A stretch of DNA of 64,000 nucleotides from Desulfovibrio sp. Huiquan2017 (GTDB lineage Bacteria; Desulfobacterota; Desulfovibrionia; Desulfovibrionales; Desulfovibrionaceae), in the NCBI RefSeq assembly GCF_017351175.1, contig NZ_JAFMPN010000001.1, forward strand, positions 62,001-126,000, read 5' to 3'. How positions within the stretch are numbered: the first letter of the stretch is position 1; every line of letters begins with the position of its first letter. Below, one piece after another: positions 16,463-24,045 of this stretch. The translations under genes were made by a program, and so were the position numbers. The notes below the pieces were generated by a model that searched no databases, was not told the origin of the DNA, and worked only from the letters and a program-made list of their open reading frames with translations.

Positions 16463-17668
16463 ATGAGCGATTTCAATTTCAGCCTGCTGTGCGGCGAAAC
16501 CGGGCCCCTGACCACGTCCTCCCGGCCGGACCGGCTGCGCCTGTCCATGGAGGGCCTGACCCCGATCCTGGGCGTGGGCGAACAGGTCCTGGCGGGCACC
16601 AAAGTGGCCGTGGGCAACGGTCCGGACAAGGGCGATCTGCACGCCCCCCTGGCCGGAACCATCCTCGAACTGGAGCCCCACTCGATGTTTATCGAGATGG
16701 GCAGCGGCGGCAAGCTGGCGCCCGTCACCCCCTGCGTCGAGGGCGGCGATCCCCTCCGGCAATGGCTCAAATCCATGGGTATGGACGTGGGCGCCCTGTA
16801 CAAGGCCTCCACCCTGATCATCAACGGGGTCCCGCCCGAGCCCGGCATCTCCGCGTTCGAGCCTCTGCTGCGCGACTACCGCAAGACCCTGGAACTGGGG
16901 TTGGAAACGATCCGCAAGGTGATCGAGCCAACCAAAATGTTCCTGGTGGCGGCCAAAGGCAACCGGGCCAATGCCTTCGCCAACTGCACCGTGGCCCATG
17001 TCCCCCCGGTCTACCCCAACGGGCTCGACCCGCTGGTCTACAAGGCGATCCTCAAACAGGAGGTCCTGCCCGGCTCCCGGCCGAAAAACGCCACCATCCT
17101 GTCTGTCCGCGAACTATACGCCGTCGGCCGGGTCATGGAGACGGGCCGCCCCGTGACCGAGACGGTCATGACCATCGGCGGCCAGAACCGGCTGGTGCGC
17201 GTGGGCACCCCCGTGGGCCTCCTGGCCGCCGAGGCCGGAGTCCAAGTGCAACCCGGCGACCGCGCCGTCCTGGGCGGCCCCCTACGCGGCCTGGCCGCGG
17301 TCAATCTGGAGCAGGGGGTGGACAAGGACACCTACGGCCTGACCCTCATGCGCCGCGAGGCGGGCTTCGAAACCACGGACAATTTCTGTCTCGGCTGCGG
17401 CGCGTGCGAACGCCACTGCCCGGCCCGGATCATGCCGGGCATGATCAGCCGCTGCGCCGAATTCAAACAGTTCGAACGGGCCGAGGCCTACCACATACAC
17501 TCCTGCATGGAATGCGGCCTATGCGGCTATTGGTGCACGGCCCAACGCCCGCTGCTGCAATACATCCGCCTGGCAAAGTACGAACTGGCCCTGCTGGCCG
17601 GCGCGCACGCCCCGGACACCCCCCCGGATGACAAACTGAAGGAGCAGACCGGAGACACGCCATGCTGA
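16463..17668 (+). CDS. rnfC: Ion-translocating electron transport complex subunit RnfC, atypical
   Basis: A 401-residue peripheral subunit. Two 4Fe-4S motifs are clear: C309/C312/C315/C319 (CLGCGACERHCP) and C348/C351/C354/C358 (CMECGLCGYWC). The N-terminal barrel-like region and the STLIINGVPPEP segment align with the family, but the glycine-rich loop (GxGGxGFP) that binds FMN/NADH in standard RnfC is not present, and the usual NAAECEP is NGVPPEP. YPNG replaces the usual YPQG. It probably keeps electron-transfer clusters without the NADH site. It is followed by rnfD with a 7-bp overlap. Confidence 0.9.
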   Translation: MSDFNFSLLCGETGPLTTSSRPDRLRLSMEGLTPILGVGEQVLAGTKVAVGNGPDKGDLHAPLAGTILELEPHSMFIEMGSGGKLAPVTPCVEGGDPLRQWLKSMGMDVGALYKASTLIINGVPPEPGISAFEPLLRDYRKTLELGLETIRKVIEPTKMFLVAAKGNRANAFANCTVAHVPPVYPNGLDPLVYKAILKQEVLPGSRPKNATILSVRELYAVGRVMETGRPVTETVMTIGGQNRLVRVGTPVGLLAAEAGVQVQPGDRAVLGGPLRGLAAVNLEQGVDKDTYGLTLMRREAGFETTDNFCLGCGACERHCPARIMPGMISRCAEFKQFERAEAYHIHSCMECGLCGYWCTAQRPLLQYIRLAKYELALLAGAHAPDTPPDDKLKEQTGDTPC

Positions 17669-18642
17669 AGCCGCTCAATCCCATCCTGACCGTGACCGTC
17701 CCGCCGCACGTGCATTGCGGCCGGACCATCCAACGCCACATGCTCGACACCCTTCTCGCGCTCATGCCCGCCGCCATCCTGGCCGTGGCCGTCTTCGGCA
17801 TGGGAGCCCTCCGGGTCATGGCCTTGTCCTGCGCCGTGGCTGTGACCGCCGAGGTCCTGCTCAACCGGATAATGAAGCGCGAGCAGTCCGTGGATGACTA
17901 CAGCGCCCCGGTCACCGGACTGTTGTTCGCCTTCCTGCTCCCGGCATCGAGCCCATGGTGGCTGGTAACGGTCGGCGCGTTCGCCGCCATCGTCCTGGGC
18001 AAGATGATTTTCGGAGGCCTGGGCGGCAGCCCGCTCTGTCCGCCCCTGGTCGGCTGGGCCGTGTGCCGCATCTCCTGGGGAAGCTACATGGACACCAACG
18101 CGACCATGCTTTCCTCCCAACTGGCCGCCCCCCTGCAACAGCTCAAATATTTCGGTGCGGAGTCCATCGGCTCCATCCATTACCAAGATCTGCTTCTGGG
18201 CAACCAGCTCGGCGGCCTGGGGGCCGTGCATGTGGCCGCCCTCCTGGCGGGTGCGGCCTATCTGCTGCTGCGCGGCCGCATCGCCTGGGAAATCCCGGCA
18301 GGGTTCTTCGGCGGGCTGCTGCTGACGGCCTGGCTTTATCGCCTTCTGGACCCCACGGTCTACGCCCCGCCCCTGTTCCATCTGCTGGCGGGCGGCGCGG
18401 TCTTCGGCGCTTTTTTCCTGGCCACGGACCCGCCGTCCAGCCCCATAGGGCGGATTCCCGCCCTGCTCTTCGGGCTCATGGCCGGGGCCATGGTCATCGT
18501 CATCCGGGTGTACGGCCTGTATCCCGACGGCGTCCCCTTCGCCATCCTCCTGGCCAACCTGTTCACCCCGCTGCTGGACCGCATCCGGCCCAAACCCTTC
18601 GGCGGCCCCTACTCCTTCTTCAACGGCACGGAGGGCGCGTAA
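17662..18642 (+). CDS. rnfD: Ion-translocating complex membrane subunit RnfD
   Basis: A 326-residue inner-membrane subunit with about nine to ten transmembrane helices. Family segments include IFGGLGGSPLCPPLVGWA and QDLLLGNQLGGLGAVH. In standard RnfD and NqrB, FMN is covalently bound to a Thr in a GATPL-like segment; the matching stretch here reads SSQLAAPLQQL, with Ala at the Thr position. If aligned correctly, this flavin site is lost. It overlaps rnfC and directly abuts rnfG. Confidence 0.92.
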   Translation: MLKPLNPILTVTVPPHVHCGRTIQRHMLDTLLALMPAAILAVAVFGMGALRVMALSCAVAVTAEVLLNRIMKREQSVDDYSAPVTGLLFAFLLPASSPWWLVTVGAFAAIVLGKMIFGGLGGSPLCPPLVGWAVCRISWGSYMDTNATMLSSQLAAPLQQLKYFGAESIGSIHYQDLLLGNQLGGLGAVHVAALLAGAAYLLLRGRIAWEIPAGFFGGLLLTAWLYRLLDPTVYAPPLFHLLAGGAVFGAFFLATDPPSSPIGRIPALLFGLMAGAMVIVIRVYGLYPDGVPFAILLANLFTPLLDRIRPKPFGGPYSFFNGTEGA

Positions 18643-19221
18643 ATGAAGGAAATGATCAAAATGGTCCTGGTCCTGTCGCTCATCTGCGGCTTGTCCGGCC
18701 TAACCCTGGCCACGGTACGCCAGTCCACATCCGCGCGCATCGAAGAGCAGGTCATGACCTACGTGCAGGGCCCGGCCCTGTCCCAGATATTCACCGGCTA
18801 CGACAACAATCCGATCAAGGACCGCAAGACCTTCGACCTGCCCGACGGCCCCGTGACCGTGTTCCCGGCCATGAAGAACGGCAAGCTCCTGGGCGTGGCT
18901 TTCGAAACCTTCGGCAAGGGCTTCGGCGGGCCGGTGGGCATAATGGTCGGCTTCAACATCGACGGGACCACCCTGGCGGGCATCGGCACCACCACTCTCA
19001 AGGAGACCCCCGGCCTGGGCATGCGTCTGGTCGAGCCCGAATACCGCGACCAGTTCCGGGGACACACCACCAAGTCCGTGGCCCTGACCAAGGACGGCGG
19101 CGACATCGCGGCCATTGCCGGAGCGACCATCTCGTCCACGGGCAGCGTGGCCGCAGTCAACGAGGCCATCGGAATCTTTCAACAGATCAAGGACAAAATC
19201 CACGAAACGTGGGCATCATAG
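18643..19221 (+). CDS. rnfG: Ion-translocating complex subunit RnfG
   Basis: A 192-residue subunit with one N-terminal transmembrane anchor and a periplasmic FMN-binding domain. The covalent flavin motif is visible as IAGATISSTG, the Thr of which is flavinylated by ApbE in known systems. Additional conserved parts are TTLKETPGLGMRL and FGGPVGIMVGF. No apbE gene is in this window, so the flavin transferase must be encoded elsewhere. It starts directly at the rnfD stop. Confidence 0.94.
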   Translation: MKEMIKMVLVLSLICGLSGLTLATVRQSTSARIEEQVMTYVQGPALSQIFTGYDNNPIKDRKTFDLPDGPVTVFPAMKNGKLLGVAFETFGKGFGGPVGIMVGFNIDGTTLAGIGTTTLKETPGLGMRLVEPEYRDQFRGHTTKSVALTKDGGDIAAIAGATISSTGSVAAVNEAIGIFQQIKDKIHETWAS

Positions 19222-19231
19222 GACAACCGCC

Positions 19232-19909
19232 ATGAGCACATTGTGGAAGGAATTTTCAAAAGGCCTGTGGCACGACCTGCCGCCGTTCAAGCTGGTCCTG
19301 GGACTGTGCCCCACCCTGGCCGTGACCAAGACCGCATACAACGGCTTCGGCATGGGCGTGGCCGTCATCTTCGTCCTGGCCCTGTCGAATATGCTGGTCT
19401 CCATGTTGCGCAAGATCATCCCGTCCAAAGTGCGCATCGCCTGCTTCATCGTGGTGGCCGCTTCGCTTGTGGTCTGCGTGGAGTTGCTCATGCAGGCGTA
19501 TGCCTATCCGCTGTACCTGCAACTCGGTATTTTCGTGCCGCTGATCGTGGTCAACTGCATCATCCTCGGCCGGGCCGAGGCCTTTGCCTCGAAGAATCCG
19601 GTCCTGCTGTCCGTGGCCGACGGTATGGGCATGGGCATAGGCTTCACCCTGTCCCTGACCTTCCTGGGCTCCCTGCGCGAGCTGTTCGGCTACGGCACCT
19701 GGTTCGGCATGCACGTCATGGGGACCTGGTTCAAGCCCTTCGGCTTCATGGTTGAGGCACCGGGCGCCTTCGTCTGCCTGGGCCTCGTGCTCACGGGCAT
19801 GAACGCCCTGACAAACTGGCAGCGCAAGACCAAGGGGCTGGAGGCCGTCGAGGGCCCGGTCCACGACTGCAAGACCTGCGGCATGTGCGCCAGCAAGCCG
19901 AGAACATAG
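19232..19909 (+). CDS. rnfE: Ion-translocating complex membrane subunit RnfE
   Basis: A 225-residue, six-helix inner-membrane subunit paired with RnfA. The two conserved cysteines that help bind the intramembrane iron centre are in LVLGLCPTLAVT and VVNCIILGRAEAF. The C-terminus carries an extra tail with CKTCGMC (three cysteines), which is unusual for RnfE and might bind metal. It starts 10 bp after rnfG and ends 9 bp before rnfA. Confidence 0.94.
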   Translation: MSTLWKEFSKGLWHDLPPFKLVLGLCPTLAVTKTAYNGFGMGVAVIFVLALSNMLVSMLRKIIPSKVRIACFIVVAASLVVCVELLMQAYAYPLYLQLGIFVPLIVVNCIILGRAEAFASKNPVLLSVADGMGMGIGFTLSLTFLGSLRELFGYGTWFGMHVMGTWFKPFGFMVEAPGAFVCLGLVLTGMNALTNWQRKTKGLEAVEGPVHDCKTCGMCASKPRT

Positions 19910-19918
19910 GGAGACGCC

Positions 19919-20494
19919 ATGGACTACTTCGTACTCGTCATCGCCGCCATCTTCGTCAACAACATCGTGTTGGCGCAGTACCTGGGCAACTGCCCGTTCA
20001 TCGGCACGTCCAAGGAGTCGGGCGTGGCGCTCGGCATGGGGCTGGCCGTGGTCTTCGTGGCCACCCTGGCCGCCGTCATCACCTGGTGCGTGCAGGAGTA
20101 CCTGCTTGCCCCCAATGGCCTCGACTACCTCCAGACCATCGCCTTCATCCTGGTCATCGCCGCCCTGGTGCAGTTCGTGGAGATGTTCCTGAAAAAGGTC
20201 ATTCCGCCCCTGTACAAATCGCTGGGCATCTTTCTGCCGCTGATCACCACCAACTGCGCGGTGCTCGGCATAGCCATCATCTGCCAACGCGAGGAATACG
20301 GCCTGTTCGAGACCTTCCTCTTCTCCCTGGCCTCGGGCGTGGGCTTCATGCTGGCCCTGGTCCTCCTGGCGGGCATCCGCGAACGCCTCGACCTGGCCCG
20401 GGTGCCCATGGCCATGAAAGGCACTCCGCTCGGCCTGATCATGGCCGGGCTCATGTCCCTGGCCTTCTTCGCATTCAAGGGAATGGCCTCCTAG
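19919..20494 (+). CDS. rnfA: Ion-translocating complex membrane subunit RnfA
   Basis: A 191-residue, six-helix inner-membrane subunit, homologous to RnfE in opposite topology. The conserved cysteines are in QYLGNCPFIG and TTNCAVLGIAI, the positions that co-ordinate the intramembrane iron centre with RnfE. Length and sequence are typical. An AGGAGGGAGC ribosome site for rnfB overlaps its end. Confidence 0.96.
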   Translation: MDYFVLVIAAIFVNNIVLAQYLGNCPFIGTSKESGVALGMGLAVVFVATLAAVITWCVQEYLLAPNGLDYLQTIAFILVIAALVQFVEMFLKKVIPPLYKSLGIFLPLITTNCAVLGIAIICQREEYGLFETFLFSLASGVGFMLALVLLAGIRERLDLARVPMAMKGTPLGLIMAGLMSLAFFAFKGMAS

Positions 20495-20506
20495 GAGGGA
20501 GCATCC

Positions 20507-22609
20507 ATGATCACCGCTTCCGTACTTATTCTTCTCGGCATCGGGTTCACATCCGCCGTTATCCTGGCCGTGGCCTCCAAGCTGCTCTACGTCTACGAGG
20601 ACCCGCGAATCGCCCAGGTGGAGAGTGTGCTGGCCGGGGCCAACTGCGGCGGCTGCGGCTTTCCCGGCTGCGCCGGGGCGGCCCAGGGCGTTGTGGACGG
20701 CAAGGCCGGAGCCACCGTCTGCGTCATCGGCGGCGACGCCGTGGCCACCAAGGTGGCCGCCATCATGGGCCTCGAATTCGCCACCATGGAAAAACAGATC
20801 GCCTTTGTGGACTGCACCGGCGGCGAACGGGCCGAGGAAGTCTACCGCTACGCCGGGGTCAAGGACTGCCGCGCCCAGCACATGCTCTACAGCGGTTCCA
20901 AGATGTGCCCCGAGGGTTGCCTGGGCTTCGGCACCTGCGTCACGGCCTGCCAGTTCGGGGCCATAGAGATGGGCCCCAACGGCTATCCGGTGGTGGACCC
21001 CAACCTGTGCACCGCCTGCGGCGGCTGCGCACAGGTCTGCCCGCGCGGCGTGATCACCATCTGGGGCATGACCGCGCGCATCACCCACCTGAACCTCGAA
21101 ACCGACTGCCTGGCCCCATGCCGCCAGAGATGCCCGGGGCAGATCAACATTCCCCGTTACATCGAGCAGGTCTCGCGCGGCGACTATGCCGGGGCCCTGG
21201 AGACCATCCGCGAACGCATCCCCATGCCCCTGTCCATCGGCCGGATATGCCCCCACCCCTGCGAGAGCGTCTGCCGACGAGGGCACGTGGACGAGCCCGT
21301 GGGCATCAACATGATCAAGCGGTTCGCGGCGGACTGGGAGATGAACTCCGGCGTCCGCCTGCCCATCGCCTGCGCCCCGGAGACCGGCCGCAAGGTGGCC
21401 GTTGTCGGCGGCGGTCCGGCCGGACTGTCCTGCGCTTTTTTCCTGCGCCGCCTGGGGCACAGCCCGACCATCTTTGAATCCATGCCCAAACTCGGCGGTC
21501 AGCTCAGATACGGCATACCGGAATACCGGCTACCCAAGGACGTGCTCGACTGGGAGATCCAGGGCATCCTCGATCTGGGCGTCGACGTGCAATACGAGCG
21601 GTTCTTCGGCAAGGATTTTTCCCTGAACACCCTGCGCGAGGAAGGCTTTGAAGCCGTGTTCCTCGGCATCGGCGCGTGGATGAACCTAAACCTGCGCATC
21701 GACAACGAGGACGCCAGAGGCGTGTCCACGGGAACGGAATTCCTGACCAAGATAGGGTTGGGCATCGACACCGGCACCGGCAAAAAAGTCGTCGTCGTGG
21801 GAGGCGGCAATACCGCCATCGACACGGCGCGCACCAGCCTGCGCCTGGGCGCGGATGTGACCCTCATGTATCGCCGCACCCGGGACGAGATGCCCGCCAA
21901 CACGGAGGAGATCATCGGCGCCGAGGAGGAAGGCGTCAACTACCTCTTCCTGGCCGCGCCCACGCGCATCGTCAAAAACGACGCGGGGCACGTGACCCAT
22001 ATCGAATACATCAAAATGACGCTCGGCGAGCCCGACCAGTCCGGCCGTCGCCGCCCCGTCCCCATCGAGGGGTCCGAAACCCTCATGGAAGCGGATACCG
22101 TGTACACCGCCATCGGCCAAAAACCCGAGCTCTCCTGCCTGTACGAAAACGGCGTCTGCCCGTTGGAGGAAACGCGCTGGCGGACCCTGGCCGCCGATCC
22201 CGACACCTTGGGCACGGCCCTGCCCCACGTCTTCACCGGCGGGGACATGCACACCGGCCCGGCCCTGGTCATCACCGCACTGGGCGAAGGCCGCAAGGCG
22301 GCGCGATCCATCCACCAGTATCTCAACGGCGAGACGCCGCACGTGACCGAACGCACTCAGCGCGACCTACTGGCCTACACCATGTTCACCGATGTGCCCG
22401 ACGTAGGCTATCGCGAGCGCTCCGAGATGCCGCTGCTGGCTCAATGCGACGAGCGAGCCTGCACTTTCGACGAAATCGAGGGCGCGCTGAGCGAAGAACA
22501 GGCCAAACACGAAACCTGCCGCTGCCTGCGTTGCGGCCTGACCTGCTACAACCGGGATATAGACAACGGCCAGGAATGCTTCAACGGTGACTGCGTAAAA
22601 AATCAGTAA
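20507..22609 (+). CDS. rnfB: RnfB fused to GltD-like NAD(P)H oxidoreductase
   Basis: A 700-residue fusion. Residues 1-190 are RnfB: an N-terminal membrane helix, the Fe-S domain C47/C50/C55/C72 (CGGCGFPGC), and two ferredoxin-like clusters in the CPEGCLGFGTC and CTACGGCAQVCP regions. Residues about 195-665 are like the small subunit of glutamate synthase (GltD): N-terminal Fe-S cysteines C201/C205/C209 and C248/C252/C256, the FAD loop VVGGGPAGLS (about 299-308), and the NAD(P) loop VVVGGGNTAIDTA (about 429-441). The tail adds a Cys cluster (CRCLRCGLTC). RnfB is thought to take electrons from ferredoxin; the added module should exchange them with NAD(P)H. It is the last rnf gene. Confidence 0.95.
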   Translation: MITASVLILLGIGFTSAVILAVASKLLYVYEDPRIAQVESVLAGANCGGCGFPGCAGAAQGVVDGKAGATVCVIGGDAVATKVAAIMGLEFATMEKQIAFVDCTGGERAEEVYRYAGVKDCRAQHMLYSGSKMCPEGCLGFGTCVTACQFGAIEMGPNGYPVVDPNLCTACGGCAQVCPRGVITIWGMTARITHLNLETDCLAPCRQRCPGQINIPRYIEQVSRGDYAGALETIRERIPMPLSIGRICPHPCESVCRRGHVDEPVGINMIKRFAADWEMNSGVRLPIACAPETGRKVAVVGGGPAGLSCAFFLRRLGHSPTIFESMPKLGGQLRYGIPEYRLPKDVLDWEIQGILDLGVDVQYERFFGKDFSLNTLREEGFEAVFLGIGAWMNLNLRIDNEDARGVSTGTEFLTKIGLGIDTGTGKKVVVVGGGNTAIDTARTSLRLGADVTLMYRRTRDEMPANTEEIIGAEEEGVNYLFLAAPTRIVKNDAGHVTHIEYIKMTLGEPDQSGRRRPVPIEGSETLMEADTVYTAIGQKPELSCLYENGVCPLEETRWRTLAADPDTLGTALPHVFTGGDMHTGPALVITALGEGRKAARSIHQYLNGETPHVTERTQRDLLAYTMFTDVPDVGYRERSEMPLLAQCDERACTFDEIEGALSEEQAKHETCRCLRCGLTCYNRDIDNGQECFNGDCVKNQ

Positions 22610-22616
22610 AAAAAGG

Positions 22617-22645
22617 TTGCAAAGCGCCAGGCTTGGCGATATACA
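22617..22645 (+). promoter_or_regulatory. Predicted sigma-70 promoter for tRNA-Val
   Basis: TTGCAA, a 17-bp spacer and TATACA lie about 40 bp before the mature tRNA. The -10 box matches 5 of 6 consensus positions. It starts just after the rnfB stop, so the tRNA is probably transcribed on its own. Confidence 0.75.
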
Positions 22646-22686
22646 GTGTCTCCCTTGAGGCGATGACCCCAAGGAAAGACCAAAGT

Positions 22687-22763
22687 GGGCGATTAACTCA
22701 GCTGGTCAGAGTGCCATCTTCACACGGTGGAAGTCACAGGTTCAAATCCCGTATCGCCCACCA
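22687..22763 (+). tRNA. tRNA-Val (anticodon CAC)
   Basis: A 77-nt cloverleaf with encoded CCA. The acceptor GGGCGAT pairs with ATCGCCC, the anticodon loop is TTCACAC between CCATC and GGTGG, and the T arm ACAGG-TTCAAAT-CCCGT closes with one mismatch or wobble pair. The anticodon CAC reads GUG. An upstream promoter and a downstream terminator frame it as a single-gene unit. Confidence 0.93.
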
Positions 22764-22775
22764 CTTTGAGAAAAC

Positions 22776-22809
22776 AACGGACGCTTGAAATAAGCGTCCG
22801 TTTTTTTTG
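22776..22809 (+). terminator. Intrinsic terminator of tRNA-Val
   Basis: An 11-bp perfect stem AACGGACGCTT/AAGCGTCCGTT with a GAAAT loop is followed by a run of T. It also faces the end of the convergent SpoIIAA-like locus. Confidence 0.92.
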
Positions 22810-22823
22810 GCGTGCGCCGCCAT

Positions 22824-23182
22824 TCAGGCCTTGATCCATTCACAGATCTGATCCAGCTTTTCCGGCGGGTAGAGCTTGACCTCGCAGTCCATGAGCGATT
22901 CGCCGAGCTTGACGCCCCAGCGGGCCCAGGCCGGGCCGCCGACCGCGGTCAGCCTACGGAAATTCCGGCGGTGGGCCAGGCCGAACTTGGCGTCGTCCCA
23001 CAGAGCCTTGAGCTCCCCCCTTGAAATCCGCATCCATGAACAGCAGCGTCGGCCTTGCCGCCCTTGCCCAGACCCCTTTCCAGGGCCGGAATCCAGACGT
23101 CCCTGTAATCCGCGCCCGTCAGCTTGCCCGTTGCGCGGACCGCGACCATTCCCGGCGTGGACTGTTCCATAACGGTGATCAT
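22824..23182 (-). pseudogene. SpoIIAA-like (STAS) protein gene, frameshifted
   Basis: The N-terminal half reads MITVMEQSTPGMVAVRATG and on to about RGLGKGGKAD in one frame. The C-terminal half reads GELKALWDDAKFGLAHRR to CEWIKA in another. Together they match the usual 120-residue SpoIIAA-like protein. The linking stretch LLFMDADFKG is only found in the third frame, so two indels about 30 bp apart are needed. One is near 23041-23053; the other is probably in the six-base C run at 23015-23020. AAGGAAG precedes the ATG. It is either a recent pseudogene or two sequence errors. Confidence 0.75.
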
Positions 23183-23291
23183 GCGATTCTTCCTTGTTCG
23201 GATGCCACGGTTCAAGGATGACAGCCCCCATCCGCACCGTTCTGGGAACGGAACGCGAGCAACTGCATGCCGCCGATCCGCCGAATGCGGG

Positions 23292-23873
23292 TCAGACGAA
23301 GATCACCCGGATGGATACGTAACCGATCATGTCTCCGAGCCCTTCAAAAAACTCACCGGCATCCCGTCCGTTCACTTCGAGAATCTCCGGTTCCTTGTCG
23401 CGCAGGAAGTCGGCCAGCACCCCGGCGTCCACCAGGATGCCCCGGGCAAGCAGTCCCCGGCCGATTTCCACGGCCAGGGTGCTAAAGATCTTCATACCCA
23501 GCCGGGCCGGAGCAGCCTTGGCGCGGGAGTGATCCTTGATCTCGATCCCGCTGCGGAAACTCTTGTAGAAGTTGTCCCTGCCCATGACGATGCCCACCAC
23601 CCCGGGCATGGCGCCGCCCAAGGCCATGCGGTCCCCGTCCTTGACGTAGGTCCGGTCCAGGTCGTCCACCGGGCTGTTGTTCAAAAAGATGGTCCGAACC
23701 GAGGAATCGATGAATTCGTCGTCGAAACCAAGCGCATCGTGCAGGAACCCGCGCACCGAAACCCCGGAAACGCTGTCCAGCGCGAATCCCTTCTGTAGAA
23801 TATAATTCCAGCCCCATGCGGCCTCGGCAACCATAGCAATTTCCATACAGCCGTCCTTACTGATTAATACCAT
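23292..23873 (-). CDS. Protein with MoaD/ThiS-like beta-grasp region, next to AOR
   Basis: A 193-residue protein not recognised as a named family. Residues about 37-86 show a beta-grasp pattern: VSVRGFLHDALGFDDEF, then TIFLNNSPVDDLDRTYVKDG, then DRMALGGAMPGVVG. The MoaD-like gene at 25867 has the parallel text MFINALRSDLDSAIKDGDRV, so the two align through an acidic DLD and a KDGDR turn. Unlike MoaD it has no terminal Gly-Gly; a further 100-residue region follows. GGGGAAGG precedes the ATG at 23873. It is transcribed divergently from the tungsten aldehyde oxidoreductase, so a role in its cofactor or assembly is possible. Confidence 0.72.
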   Translation of the reverse strand: MVLISKDGCMEIAMVAEAAWGWNYILQKGFALDSVSGVSVRGFLHDALGFDDEFIDSSVRTIFLNNSPVDDLDRTYVKDGDRMALGGAMPGVVGIVMGRDNFYKSFRSGIEIKDHSRAKAAPARLGMKIFSTLAVEIGRGLLARGILVDAGVLADFLRDKEPEILEVNGRDAGEFFEGLGDMIGYVSIRVIFV

Positions 23874-23942
23874 TTTCGCCTTCCCCGGGAATTGCACCGA
23901 AATGGAACATTATGCCGGAGTGAACATAATCTATTGTTTTTT

Positions 23943-23972
23943 TTGACATTAATTTTAAAAATACGCTAAGAG
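23943..23972 (+). promoter_or_regulatory. Possible promoter for the aldehyde oxidoreductase gene
   Basis: TTGACA at 23943-23948, an 18-bp AT-rich spacer and a weak TAAGAG -10 box. It lies about 75 bp before the ATG in the divergent AT-rich region. The -35 box is perfect and the -10 box is poor, which can indicate an activator-dependent promoter. Confidence 0.5.
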
Positions 23973-24045
23973 AAGACAGTTAGTCTGTTTATCGACAATG
24001 CGTCAAGCGGTGCGGTCAATTTCTAAAAACGCAGAGGGTGAATCA

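Noticed and set aside
19256-21460. A 734-codon open frame antisense to rnfE, rnfA and rnfB
   Set aside because: Same reason: the sense strand carries clear Rnf subunits, and the antisense text has no recognisable motif.
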